Source: Enoplolaimus lenunculus (Eukaryota > Nematoda > Enoplea > Enoplida > Thoracostomopsidae). Taken from it: a stretch of 64,000 nucleotides of DNA. Both the position numbers and the translations under genes were made by a program. The stretch lies in contig JASANG010003752.1 in NCBI GenBank assembly GCA_030248215.1, forward strand, positions 434,001 to 498,000. Direction: 5' to 3'. Positions 37,707-50,400 of the stretch are shown here, one piece after another. The notes beneath the pieces were generated by a model. It ran no database searches and had not been told where the DNA came from. It saw nothing but the letters and a program-made list of their open reading frames with translations. Positions within the stretch are counted from its first letter, which is position 1. Every line of letters begins with the position of its first letter.

Positions 37707-37873
37707 GCCTCGCCAATGTAAAGATCAGAGGCGGAAAGTTTTTCTGTGGGACTGTAAAAGAGTAAAGCGTAAACTTTAGACTATTTTTGCTAAGGGTTAG
37801 GTTAAGTGTAAAGGTCATTCTTACGATTAGGCATATGCTTTACACTACTGTACGGCCTGTTCCATACATTGGC
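37707..37873 (-). mobile_element. CCTAAG MITE just upstream of TBP
   Basis: Left end CCAATGTAAAGATCAGAGGC, then TTTTTCTGTGGGACTGTAAA, right end GTACGGCCTGTTCCATACAT followed by TGGCC. It lies 110-280 bases 5' of the TBP start codon, so the TBP promoter or 5' leader must lie in or around it. Confidence 0.75.
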
Positions 37874-39059
37874 CGCAGTGCCTGACTTCTAATCCCCTTG
37901 CGCTTCTTAGAGAGAGGGATATATAATTAACATGGGCCCGTCCGAGTTCGACCCCTGATAGGGCGAGGTTCGTATGAGAATAGCGGTACTGAACTCAACG
38001 CGAAGTGTAAAAGAAGTCAAACATATATTTTATGCATCTGGTTGAACAAATTCGCTTGCGAACAAAATGGAGGCTCGCTTCTGTAGGAAATTATAAAATA
38101 TTCCTCCTTAGAGAGACAAGCATATTGACAAGGGAAATCAGCGTATATACTATATCAAAGTGGAGCTTTTGTGCCTGACCCAAAGACCTTGACTTGTGCA
38201 CATTTGAAATTCGGTAACAAACAGGTTATCTAGTTTTTGCTAATCTGCGGTAGCAGTCCGAACTTACTGTTTTAAACGCTAAATAAGTTTCAACTTTATC
38301 CGCTCGGCGAGATCTTTAGTGCTTGATAAATGTAACAACATTTGACATAAAATTTATTCACAATAATCAAAGTCAGTAACAAAAACACTATATTATCAAA
38401 ACTAAATTAGCACGAGTAAAATGACAATACTCATTTTTCAAATCGCGCTTGACATCTTTAACCTTTATGTTAAATTGGCCATACATGGGCCAAAATTTTG
38501 AACACCATAAACAATGCAAAGGATAGTAAGGGCAAGATTTGAAATTTACACTTAATCTGGCGGTTCTTTATAATCCCCATCAGTTGTTTATAGTTAGCCC
38601 AAAATTCTATAATACTGAATGAAACCCTTTAAGTTGCTTAAACATTGACATAGTCTCATATTTTACCATTTTGTTATTTTTTCTCATTCTATTGTATTTG
38701 AGCATAACAACTTTATCAAATCATGATTTGTTTCAATATGCTGAATCATGTCACCGTCGCAAATTGATGCATTCTGAGATAGAATGACCTAAAAAGTAAC
38801 TATAACGAATCCGTCATCTAACGATTTAAATTCATATTACACAGTTCATTGCAGAACAACATACATATAAACTTTGTTTCAAGTTGCAAAGGTGAGCAAA
38901 ATATAAACACAATCACGATTTAAACTTTCAAACAAACCTGTGAACAAAAATCAAAGCAGGAATGTTATACCAAGACCCGGATAATATGAACACATATAGA
39001 GCGGCAATGGATCTTTGTTATACACTACTACAGCACAGTGTGATCACATTTTGAATCAC

Positions 39060-40627
39060 TTACAGCACCCCTAGAAGACGCTCCCTATCACACAGGTTCA
39101 GAGAAGCTTTCGAATACCCTAGCTGCGACACTGTCATACCAATACTAAATGAACTGACCATCTGTGCTAAATATTGAATAATTCCAGCCGTTTCAACGTT
39201 TAAATTTGGTTCAGGTATCCGAACTCCATTTCGCGTTGATTGGCAAGAGCACGACGAAGCAACAATTTTGATAGCGACAATTGCACAATTAACTGCATCA
39301 CCACGGCGCCGATTCTTAGCCTTTCGTTTGCTATTACACGAACGACATATTAAGTATTCAAAACCGACATTAAGACGATAGTTCCAATGCACACTCAGCG
39401 ATACGTTATCTAAAACTAATACGGTAAAGCAGCGCTGGGCCAGGGTTATGATTTTTACCGGAGCCGGAATTGGGACCCCGTGCCAGGCCACGGCCAGGGT
39501 TTAACAATGATTCACACAGTTGTGGCTGTTCAAGCTTGGTTCATTAATTGACGATATCGTAGTGTTTAAACCTTCGCATGTTGGAATGGCAGTAAACGTT
39601 TCCGCAAAAAACTTTTTCTGCGACAATGAAAAGCAGTTTGCGAGATAAAAAATCAAAAGGATAGTAACTGCATATAACACGTATTTTACAAACAATAGAA
39701 GCCACTTTCTCAACATGATCGTAGTTCTGACTCTGAAAAAAGAATCACGTTATATAAAAATTTCAAAACGGGCTCTTGTATTGACATCTAAAATCGCTCG
39801 TAAAAACTTCAGGATAAAATTCTCTAAGAGAAGGATCGCCTTTAAACCTCCTGGATACGCGCTTACTGCTTACTGAATGTTGCGTACCGCTTAGCTCCGT
39901 TGACAACGTATCACATCCTGAAACTTGGTCGAGACTTGAAATTAAAAAGCGGCGACTACTTTCTGGTTGTTGCGTTTGCAAATGGGATTCGTTGGCACAC
40001 AGTGAAAGCACCGAATCGTCCGAAAGAAACGGCAAATGAACATCGTATATTTTGCATTTTTCTAAAAATAACAACAATATCAAGTTTTGTATATGACGCT
40101 CCAATAATTATGATTGAGAAACAGAATTTAGCAGTTATTCCTACTGCAGTGTCACTTGACACAACGCAAAGCAGTGCAAAACTGAAAAATCATAATCGCA
40201 ACTAGCTTGTGTGTCTGAATCATTTTCTGCTGCGACTAAAAACTGCAAAACAACTACACAGACGAAATAATCGTGCCCGTCAATTCAGAAGGTGCAAATG
40301 CATCGACCATCAAATCATCATACAGTCATAAATTTTTCCCAAAGTTGGACCTAGGCCAAACGTATTTCACCAAACCCAACATAGTACGGTGGTTAAAGGT
40401 AAGCAGAGATGCGCGAACCAAACAGCAATAAAAAATAAACAATACTAAATCACCAAAACTTAAAACAAAAATATCCAAAATATTTTACAAAATATTTGTC
40501 AATGCAATTAAAAATCAATACAATAATAAAGTATTCGTTACTTACCCCTAGTCGTATCAGACAGCAGAATACTTTTACAAACTTGGCATGCTACAATCGG
40601 AAATACGTTACCGATATCACCTGGGCT
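39060..40627 (-). CDS. Partial gene with two CxxC pairs, possibly Mis18-like
   Basis: Exon 40627-40546 has a strong acceptor (TTTTGTTTCAG) and donor (GTAAGT) and encodes VFPIVACQVCKSILLSD, ending in phase 1. Exon 39409-39063 (phase-1 acceptor GTTTTAG) starts DNVSLSVHWNYRL, continues GFEYLICRSCN and ends at another strong donor, GTAAGTG, that overlaps a stop at 39060. The pattern CxxC-(short)-SD, then NVSL...Y.L.C.SC, resembles the zinc-binding yippee/Mis18 fold used in centromere licensing (known for Mis18A and OIP5). The direct join leaves the spacing between CxxC pairs shorter than in Mis18, so an exon may be missing; an open stretch at 40063-39763 also accepts phase 1. First and last exons were not found. 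The family call is a guess. Confidence 0.35.
39501..39716 (-). CDS. Short open frame with a membrane-anchor-like N-terminus
   Basis: After a good acceptor (CTTTTTTTCAG) lies an ATG frame of 71 codons: a Leu/Val/Ile-rich segment of about 22 residues (residues 5-27), then a polar Thr/Ser/Asn tail with an NTT glycosylation-type site. It could be a small type II membrane protein, but another frame of the same stretch is also open for about 60 codons, so it may be an exon of the neighbouring CxxC gene or no gene at all. Confidence 0.2.
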   Translation of the reverse strand: MLRKWLLLFVKYVLYAVTILLIFYLANCFSLSQKKFFAETFTAIPTCEGLNTTISSINEPSLNSHNCVNHC

Positions 40628-40934
40628 CTGAAACAAAATTTTTAATAAATACGTTGTATGTAATAAAACAAAACAACTAAACCCGTTTGATCATGGAGAC
40701 AATTCGTGTTACAACAACTTGCAAGCGGACGCAATTGAAGATAGTCTTAAATTAATAACTTTGATTCATTTTATCACAAGACACCCGGAAAAACTTTAGA
40801 CAAAATTCAAACTCATTTTGAGGCTTATTTTCAATGAACTCCATTGACATAATGCTCTCCTGTCACGATAGCCATTGTAACGCATTTTTTATTTTTGTTC
40901 TTCCCGACATTTTTTGATTCGGTGTAGCAACCAG

Positions 40935-41040
40935 GGCCATGTAGTCATTCGCCACACCCTCTATTCGGGAGCCCCCTAAATGGGTCCGCACCTAACCAGT
41001 TAAAACCAAAACCGCCGAGGCTTCTCTTGCGAGTTTTTGA
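40935..41040. repeat. Dispersed GC-rich repeat, fragment
   Basis: CGGGAGCCCCCTAAATGGG, ACCTAACCAGTTAAAACC and GAGGCTTCTCTTGCGAGTTT match the copy at 18480. It lies between BRIP1 and the CxxC gene. Confidence 0.5.
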
Positions 41041-41382
41041 AACTATTCTATCCTTACCGGTTTTTGATAAACGTCAACAAAATTTCTCGCTCGCTAAGCT
41101 AGTTCACCAACATTTTTACTTAAGATAATATGACTATCCCGAAATGAAATGTTGAAGAACGATAATAAAACAGGTTTGGGGTGAGGTGTGTCGTGTGCTC
41201 TCTAAAACTGGTTGGACCATAATATTGTATCAGCTTTCATCTAAAATATGCACCGTTTAGCTAGTTTAGCAGAAAATGACAAAAAATCGCGCTCCACTCG
41301 ATGTAGTGTATTAAATTCTTCATTATTTAAAGATGGGTTCACGTCCGTGATTCACCATTTTGCAACTTCACATGAAATTATT

Positions 41383-41388
41383 TTTATT
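41383..41388 (-). promoter_or_regulatory. Candidate BRIP1 polyadenylation signal
   Basis: AATAAA on the minus strand, about 31 nt past the stop codon of the proposed last BRIP1 exon (41419). Its place supports that exon as the end of the gene, but it lies in AT-rich DNA where such hexamers arise by chance. Confidence 0.35.
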
Positions 41389-41418
41389 TTTAGGAGGGTC
41401 GTTACTTCTAACACGAGC

Positions 41419-44400
41419 TTACGCTGGGACAAACTCGGATCCAACACAGAGAAATCCTGGAGCTCCACTGGGTTTAGGCCCCCACCCAGGAATTAAAAAT
41501 CCTGAATCCGCTTCTTCATTTGGGACTTCACCCTGAAGTTTAACGGGAGCCCGACCACTGTCTATTCCGGGACTGGTTACAACAATATGTACAACATTCA
41601 AACTTAATTTGTCGATATAGTTTTGACCTCTCAAAATCGGCAGATTACACTGAAAATTAACACAAGCGTAAGTATGTATGTATTTTATTCGTTAGGGAGG
41701 TACTATATCTAGGCTTCCACCGGAAGGCCTGTTCCGACCGGAATTGTTCTTGTTGCTGCATTCAAAGACGCGGATGAAAATCATTTCACAATTCGATTTC
41801 TGTTCCTGTTCCGGTAAAACTTAGTTCTTGCTGGAGCCCTGCATACAATTATAACAAAACCACTGGCCCGTGTAAATTACTACAGATGCCTGGTCATCGC
41901 GAGACAGGAAGTCTGTGGCACTTAGAGACTGAAAAGATTAGGTTTACGTTTAGCTTAGTTAGTTTTAAACCGAGCGGATATGCCCTGGTAATTAAAATGG
42001 GCCAAAACCATTGGCCAAAATTCGGTTGCACGTACCTTTGTTTTGTATCTTTTTTCATTTGACATGCTTCCCCTGCGTTTGTCAACTGAACGAACAGGTA
42101 ATAATTTGCCCTCGTTTTTTGATGTTGCATATATTGACTCTCCTCGATATTTCTGTTCTTGGGGACTATCGAGCAATACTGGACTAGCTAGTGACACATG
42201 TTGATCGGCAATGAATGCACCATTGGCACTTGTGGATGCACCATAACAGTTGAGATCGGGCCCGACTTTTCTTGATTCACAGGCTGCACATTTGACATCT
42301 GCCCCGTGATTTATTTCGTAGTTTTCACAACATTTCACAGGTTTCCCGTTTTCTACTTCACACTTTTCAACCAGGGTAAACCCATTTCGACAACTTAAGG
42401 AGTCGTCCTTAATGCCACTAGTATCCACGTTTCTAACAGCAGGCCCAGAAATACAACCATTTTCAGAATCACAACACATATCATCAGTTAAAAACCCACC
42501 CTCCTCATTATTTACCGACTCATCAACGTTTGGGTTTTTTCCATCGTACACAACCAACAGTTCTGGTTCCATTGGCGGCGTCTCGCAGTGATCTTGATCA
42601 ACAGCACTATAATTTGGCCCCCATTCTGAAGCAGATTCTTGCACACTTGTTGAAATGGACGTATCTGACATAGCAACTGAAAGTGCAGATCGCAAGTTTT
42701 GAAAATGTTCATCCAATCTTATTGACGATGACGACATATTTCTGTTTGTTTCGCTAAGGCCACCATAATTTTTGATTGAAAACGGTCTTATACTTTGTGT
42801 TTTGCCACGAACTGATGCTGCAATACTCGGCGTTCCGCCCTTCGGAGTTGAAGCATTGACCTCAATCCCAGTTGAACCGGAAGGCCGACTAATTTTGGTG
42901 CGCAACTCGCTATTCAAACGTTCACCAGTAAGATCACCAAACCTGCTAGAATTTCCGTTGTTTTCTGTTACCATAGGAGACACAATGCTTTTATCTATAA
43001 GGCAATGATTAGAAGTAGTCGAAATTTTTGTGGATCCATCTTCAACATGGTCATCTAGACAGCCGTTGCTTTTGTCCGCATTGGTCACTAGCGAGACACT
43101 AAAAACACCAGACACAGTTTCAGAACCATTTAATTCAATATTTCGTTCCGCGCTATTCCCAATCGTATAACTGCCAGTTCTGCCTTCTTTCCCGTCGTCA
43201 TTAACCGCATCGTGAAATTTTGCTTGTTCTTCGCTTAAATTTACGTCAGAACTATTTTCGTTTGACATAATTTTTGAATTTGAATAACTAAAACCTTCTC
43301 CAATTGTATTAGGCGTCGCAGTGCCTAGATCCGAAATTTCAACTAATGTTCTTTTCCGTCTAGTTCGTCCCTTGGTGGCTGATATTCCATAAAACAGACT
43401 TGAAACTGGCTTTGAATTATCCGTGTCGGTAATACCCGCTGTTTCAAGACTCGCAGTTTTAGCTTTTGTTTTACAGCGCCGATTTGAATGCTTTGACTTG
43501 ACCAATTTTGTTTTCAATAAATTCCATTCGTTTTCAGCATTCCCGGGCTCGTGTTTTTGTAACCTATAAATTATGTTGTTTTTTGGATTGGAGGAGGCTG
43601 ACAAGCGAACAGCAAATTCAGATAATGATAACAACATATCGTTATAGTTAGTATGATGACTGAGATATCGCTGGACCCACTTCGAAAGCCCCTTAACATA
43701 TCGACTTGAAAAATTGTATGGTCCTTTAGTCGATTCACTAAAACGCGCATCAATGAGTAATATAGCAGCCCAGTCCTGTTTGTGTCGCAAACATCGCCCT
43801 AAAAGTATAAAATTATAAAACTCAGCTGTCAAAATAAATTTATTTAAAAATATTGTTGTATGTTTTGGTAAAATTTATGTAATGTACATTAAACTGTGTT
43901 TTATATAAATTCCTTATAATATTTTTCATTGCAAAATAACACTATAATCTCCTAATACTAAATTCGTAATATAGGACGCTTACATACGTCCTCTGCATAT
44001 TTCTGACACAGCATCTGAACGCAGTAGATATCATTAAGTTGTACAATTGTGCATATTTATAAAGCTAACACAATAGTCGGCATTTCCATAACAGAAACCG
44101 ACACCGATTTTTACCGGCAACGGATATTCGGGTGCATCCATGCATTTATACTTACCAAGAGCTTGGTTTAGTGCTCGGAACGCTTGAATTTCGTACCACT
44201 CAGAACCTGAGAGCAGTTTGCGACATACTCGGTTCTGATCGTTATAATTCCGTTTCAATTCAACCTAAAACAACGAAGAAATTGCCATAAATTAATAAAC
44301 CACGTTACATCAAATACTTAAAACGCACACGAATATGATAACATAATTACAACTCTCTTGCTTTAATAATGCAATTGAAGGTTCATAACTATAGCAATCA

Positions 44401-47400
44401 GGTAACTAAAAAGCAAAGGCCGTTATTTATTTTTTTTACAATATTATAATAACGCATACTGTTGGTTAACAACAACTTCCCTGAATAGCATATCAAGCTG
44501 CCAAACGTAGCTTAACACAGTTCTCCATCTTGTAAAAATTATGTCAATCACATCAAAAATGTGTTTAAGCACAATTATTAACAGGTAATTACAAAAATCC
44601 ACACAAATCAATTGAAACAAATAGTAAATAAGAATGTAAACCATGTAAACTAAGTCAATGTAACTTTCCTATATTAAAAATATTAAAATAAGCTATAAAC
44701 CTGAATATCGGATAGCGACGGATACGGTATACCAACAGTGACAAGAGCTCTAGCAGAATCATCAGCGAAATCGAGCCCTTCAGAAACCTTTCCACGGCAA
44801 ACTGCCAAAAACAAAGAGCCAGTAACGGATTGGCCAAAATCAGTGGGATTGTCAATACATTCGTAGAACTGTTTCATAGTTTCCTATAAAACGATCAATC
44901 AGTAACAAAAACTTAGCAAGATTACACCGCGTATATAACAATTTGAGTTTCTCTTTGTAGTCCAAAATCATGAGTTATTTATGAAGGTAAGGTAGGTCTG
45001 AGCCGCGAAAGTGGTTCATAGTGAAAAACCTGGCAAAATTACTAGCGAATATAAAATAAAAATGCAACGACAGTACAGGACTGTAATTAAATTAACTACA
45101 GATGTAAGAAAACATTTTTCAAAACAGCAAACTTTTAAAATAGTTGTGCTACATCTTGTGCTTGAACCATACCGTAAAAATAGCTGATGAAAAAATAATT
45201 TTGAGCTGCACAATCTACGATTACATTGTGCCGCATACATTGCTAGAGGTGTAAACCATAGCTTAATTGACACATTTTCATAAAGGGTTTCCGTTATTTG
45301 CCCTTTCTCTTTGTCTACGTCTCTGTACAACTTACACTGAGCTCATCAGCAGTTTTCGGTTCGAAAACAGTCTGTTTGAATTTTCCAATTGCAGAAGCTA
45401 CACCGGTCACATTCCATCGTTTTAGCATTGATTGCAACAGACTGTATGACGAGAAAAAACAAAGGACCCCACCGGGAACACGCTCACAGACGTCAAATAA
45501 AATCTTGCCAACTTCATCTTGAAACTCCGCCGTATAGATATACTGGTACGTAGCACGAAGCTCTCGATTGGACGGACCCTTAAATTATTTAAAATACTAT
45601 AAGTATATTGTCCTTTGACGGATTATGGAAGCTTAACCCAATTAGGCGGTGCTGAGGGAATTTCAACTTACCGGGAATTATTGTACCCGTTCATAGGTAA
45701 TGGTCTCAACAATTTTAATTAAACAGGCTTTGCAAAATATAAAATTCGGCCGAAATAGATAGCGAGAAAACGATACCGCTTAATGTGAGTGCAGACTACA
45801 GATGCCCTTCACAACTGAGTCGGCATTAATAATACGAATGAAAATTTTGAAGAACGCTTTCATTATTGAATCCTTTTTCATATCGAGATCAACAACACAT
45901 GATGCAACATGTATTTGAGCAGAGCTGTCCCGTTGCAAGGGCTGTCAAATGGTTCTGCGCAGTGCAGTTTCTGCTACTATATCTCCCAGCACGGTGGTTG
46001 AGCGAAGCTAACCTCCGATTGAAGCTCACAGTTTCGTGAAGCGTTTTATGATTTGTACTCGGAGGTCAAAAGGTGAACATGCGTACGTCTGTCCATCCGT
46101 CCGACGAAAATCTCGAAAACCACTGAACGGACCTTGACAATTTTTTTGTTCTAAAGTCTATAATCCAGGGGTGTTAACATCGCATTGGGGTTTTAAAATT
46201 TTCAGTACACGTAAAAAAGTTTACGCTCCTGTATACAGGTTCAACCTATTTAGTGTACCCGACTAATTGTTCCAAGCCAAACGCGATCAGTTGCGAGAAT
46301 GTGAGGGGCTTCAAGTTGTAGCGGAAACTCGTAGCCAAGCTCAGACTGGAATGTCAACATTGGCGATAATGTACCGCTGGCAACAACGACACAGCGCGTC
46401 ATCTTGCCAATGTCTTCAAAAGCCTAAAAAATACACTCAGCCATTATCACGGACATAGCGAGGACTTTGGAAAACGGGTTTACGCTCTATAAAACTTTAC
46501 AGGGATTGTCTTGTTTTGCAAACTGAAACGGTGATTAAAACATCTGCGCAAAAATCCCGAAGAAGGAGCTCCTTGGTCATATAACTGTTGCAGTACAGCG
46601 TGGCAACAAAAGTTCTGACTCGGTTCCAAATTCAGCAGAAATTCAAAGTTTGGATAGGATTTGGTTTTAAAAAGGCAGAAACCATCATTTTAACAAACAT
46701 CTATTTGTATTTTTAAAATTATGTTTGAACAGAATGAGCCATTTTTTGGTAACGTTTTGGCATTGCGGTTTTGGGCTTCGTCGTTGTATTTCAGAAAACA
46801 GTACAAACAAAGTAATGTAAAGTCGACCATGTGGATACTATAACAAAAATGCTAATCAACGCTGCATTATAAAGTTACACGCAAGCTTCTAATGCTCACT
46901 TTTACAAAGCCATAATAAATCAACTTAGCTCAATTTTGCAATTCGTATTTGAAAGCTTTCAAATGACACATCGGCTCTTGTAGACTCAAGATTTTGCCAG
47001 AGACTAATCCTAAACCTTAAACAGAAAAAGTATGCAAAAGCGAGACACATCAAAATAGCAATTTTACCACTGCGGGATTAAAGCACCAACAGTGCAAACA
47101 TGTTTCCCACTCATCATCTTCATTTGCCGTTATCCATTGAGAATTACGCGACAACCTCATTATTCGCAGTCGATCAGGATCTCGAATAAGCTCTTGCATC
47201 AAACAGATTCTAATTAATAAAACAATGAATTTATTCATTCATAATCTGCGGACGAACGAACGGGTGCAGGGTTTCCGTGGGGTGCTGGCGAATGGACGGC
47301 GCGAGACAAGCACTCACCACTACCACAGAAAGAATCTTTCACTACTAGTTATATATATCCAGTATATATAGACGCAAGCACAGTTAAAAAATAGTGTTAA

Positions 47401-50400
47401 CAATTATACTTAAAGATGAAGAAATGGAGAGAAATAAACTGGGGAGGGGTAAAAATGGAGCGGAGCTCGAGGGTGGATGGGCCCCCTTCTACGTTAACCA
47501 AAGCGGGTTACAGTAGCGCTTGAAAATCATCAAATTCCCAGACGTTGAACAGAGTATTAAATGCTTATCGAACATTGCTTTGATAGTATTCAGAACTACG
47601 AATTTTTTCCGAAATCGGTATTACTCACTACATATTTATATCGAAACTATACGTCACAAAGAGGTTTCGTTTCACTAAGCGGCATAAAATTGCAAAAATA
47701 CGCAACCCCGCCCATTCAATCTCTGTAACAGTTTTTACCATATCATGATATACTAAGTGTTATACGCCAGTTGCCGTACGGCGCTGACAAACCGAAAATT
47801 AACTTTTACACAAAAATGTGCGAATTACGATGTCATCCGTCCTTAGACCGAGTAGCACAAGGATAACCTTACTTTTAACCGAATAGCGTTGCAAAAAAAT
47901 CAAATCATACGTACGTACTTATAGTCACTTGCGTAGCGTTTGTTATTTTTGTATAAATACGACAGAAAGTACAAAATTCGTTCCACCAACACAAGCGAAG
48001 CGGCATGTGGTTTTATTTCCGATTGTTTTTCTACTTCCTCCTCAGACTTTGACGAACGATTATCTTGCTGGTCATCATTCGAGAGTGACTGCACACAGGT
48101 CTATAAATAGAAAAACGCAACATCAGTGCATGATTTTAAATAACATTTCAGCTGATACAATGCAATTTTAATTTTAACTAAAAATTTATACTGAAACAGA
48201 AGCCAAATTACGCCTAATTGTAACATTTTACTTAAATTAACCAAAAAATGGTACATACGACAGGACCAGACATTTCAGTACGCCGCTGCGGGTCCGGCTG
48301 AGCACGAGGACCATCACACACAAACACAGTGATAGAGGTACAATATTTAATTCAGTACTATACTTTGTGATTTCGTTGCCGTGCGCCATAGTCTTCGCGT
48401 ACGATACCGAATATTGGCGATCGGCAACGGACGGCGGTAAACAATTACAGATCCACTAAACGGAAGCAAAAGGCGCCTATTTAGACAATTTATGCACATT
48501 GAAAATTACTACATTTATGATTGAGGAGTTTTCCTTCTTGTAGGTCATAAACTAAACTATAAATATCGGACAGCCAAAGTAAGTGTTGCGCTATACTTAA
48601 TAATAAATTTTAAAGTCATCCATCGCCGTCCGTCACCGTTCGCAATCGTACAGCAAGCGCCCGTTAAGAAGTTCGAGTTTGATACTCACCCATAATTCAG
48701 TAACATCGGCCTCGTTATATCCAAACTTATTTTCACAAATGTCCAAGGTTTCCACTTCGGACCAAACATTGTATCTTTTAAACCCGCTTTTGTCGCGCTT
48801 GTGTGGGTGTAGAATTGACGGTGTTGTGTTTAGCTGCTCATTGATCCATGATATTACGGTACCGCATAAATTGCGCAAAGGGCCGTTAAGGTGAGTGTCA
48901 ATCCCATTGAGAACTAAAACAGTTTAATATGAGGCTAAAACTGACATCCGTATCCGGTTCCGGTGTCCGGTATAAACCTGCCGGATATTTTATGGTTGTG
49001 ATGCCGAATATCATAAAACTGCTTTTTACAAATGAGCGTCTTTAACATCTGCTGCGATTACATTTCTGGGGAAGTCAAGAAGTTCAAGTTTTTATACATT
49101 TCAGCTACTTTTAACTTATGAACTTGAACGAGACTTAAACACATTTCTGTATTAACAAATTTCAGTTTATCAGCAGCAATTATGAACTTTATAACAGACT
49201 AACACCTTGAGCACGCTAAAAATAAAACGAAACAATAAATTATTTTAACATATACAATATCCGGGTCCGATATTCGGAAAATTAATATCCGGTCGCATGT
49301 TGTTCATAAAGCGGTCATTCTAAAAATATGTAGTATTGCGGTTTTCAATTAACGTGAGAAATTCAAAATTACTTTTTAGTTAAATTCGATGCAACGATAT
49401 ACAAATACTCAAAGGCAGAATGATTAATATTACTACTTTTTGTAGAAAACAGTTGGAGGCTATAGACTGACGTCACAAACGTATAAAATACCAAAGTTTA
49501 ACCACGTTAACTAACCCAATTCCGAAAAATTGGCTTCAGCTTTTAACAACAATTCGAACGGCACGTTGAAACTAACTGCTTCCCGACATATATCTTCAAG
49601 ATTATGCGCTTCATCAAGAATAACCACCTGGCCTGTCAAATCCACACCGATGTTATGACGTATTACCGGATCTAAAAAATTCACCATCTACATAAAATAC
49701 TAACATTGTTGGAAGTAACTTCTCACATCTAAACTAAAATATTGTTCTGTTTTCGCCACAATTTGAACAAGCCACGATGCAACCAATGACAGAAAACCAA
49801 ACCAAATTTACTTCTTCAATGCATATTTTAATGCAACCTTGACATCTTGGCGCGATAAAATGATTTGGGCACCGCCTACCCAAAGCACTGACCAATTTTC
49901 AAATCGCACGACGCTAGGTATCGAAGCACAAACTTTGCTTTTGCTCAACAATTGCATTCCAAATCCAGCAAAACACATTTAATATCGCATAAAGTCATAC
50001 ATATATGATATATCCAAAAACTAAAATTTTGAGTTCACAAGGAAGAATCCAAACAGCGGTAAATACAAACTATATCTGTGTAAAAATAAAAAGCGACTAC
50101 CTATAATATAGTTGTACGGGCAAAGCACTATTTCAGCATCCTGTGTTAGAACACGAGTCGAAGCAAAATAGGAGCAAAACCCAGCTTTATGCGCAACTGC
50201 CGTTAAGTCTTCAACATCCCAAATTGTGTTGCCGCAAAATTTATTTAGCCGATCGCGTACAGGGGCCGGTTCATCAAATTTTGCTTTCAGTTTTGCCAAG
50301 TAACTGCAACTAGGCCCCTAAACAAAAAACCCAAATAAGACTTATAGTTTATTCGATCTGCTCAAGCACCACTCGTTATATTTGACAAAATCTTCAGTAA

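Noticed and set aside
42772-43008. Plus-strand 78-codon frame
   Set aside because: Shadow of the long BRIP1 exon on the other strand.
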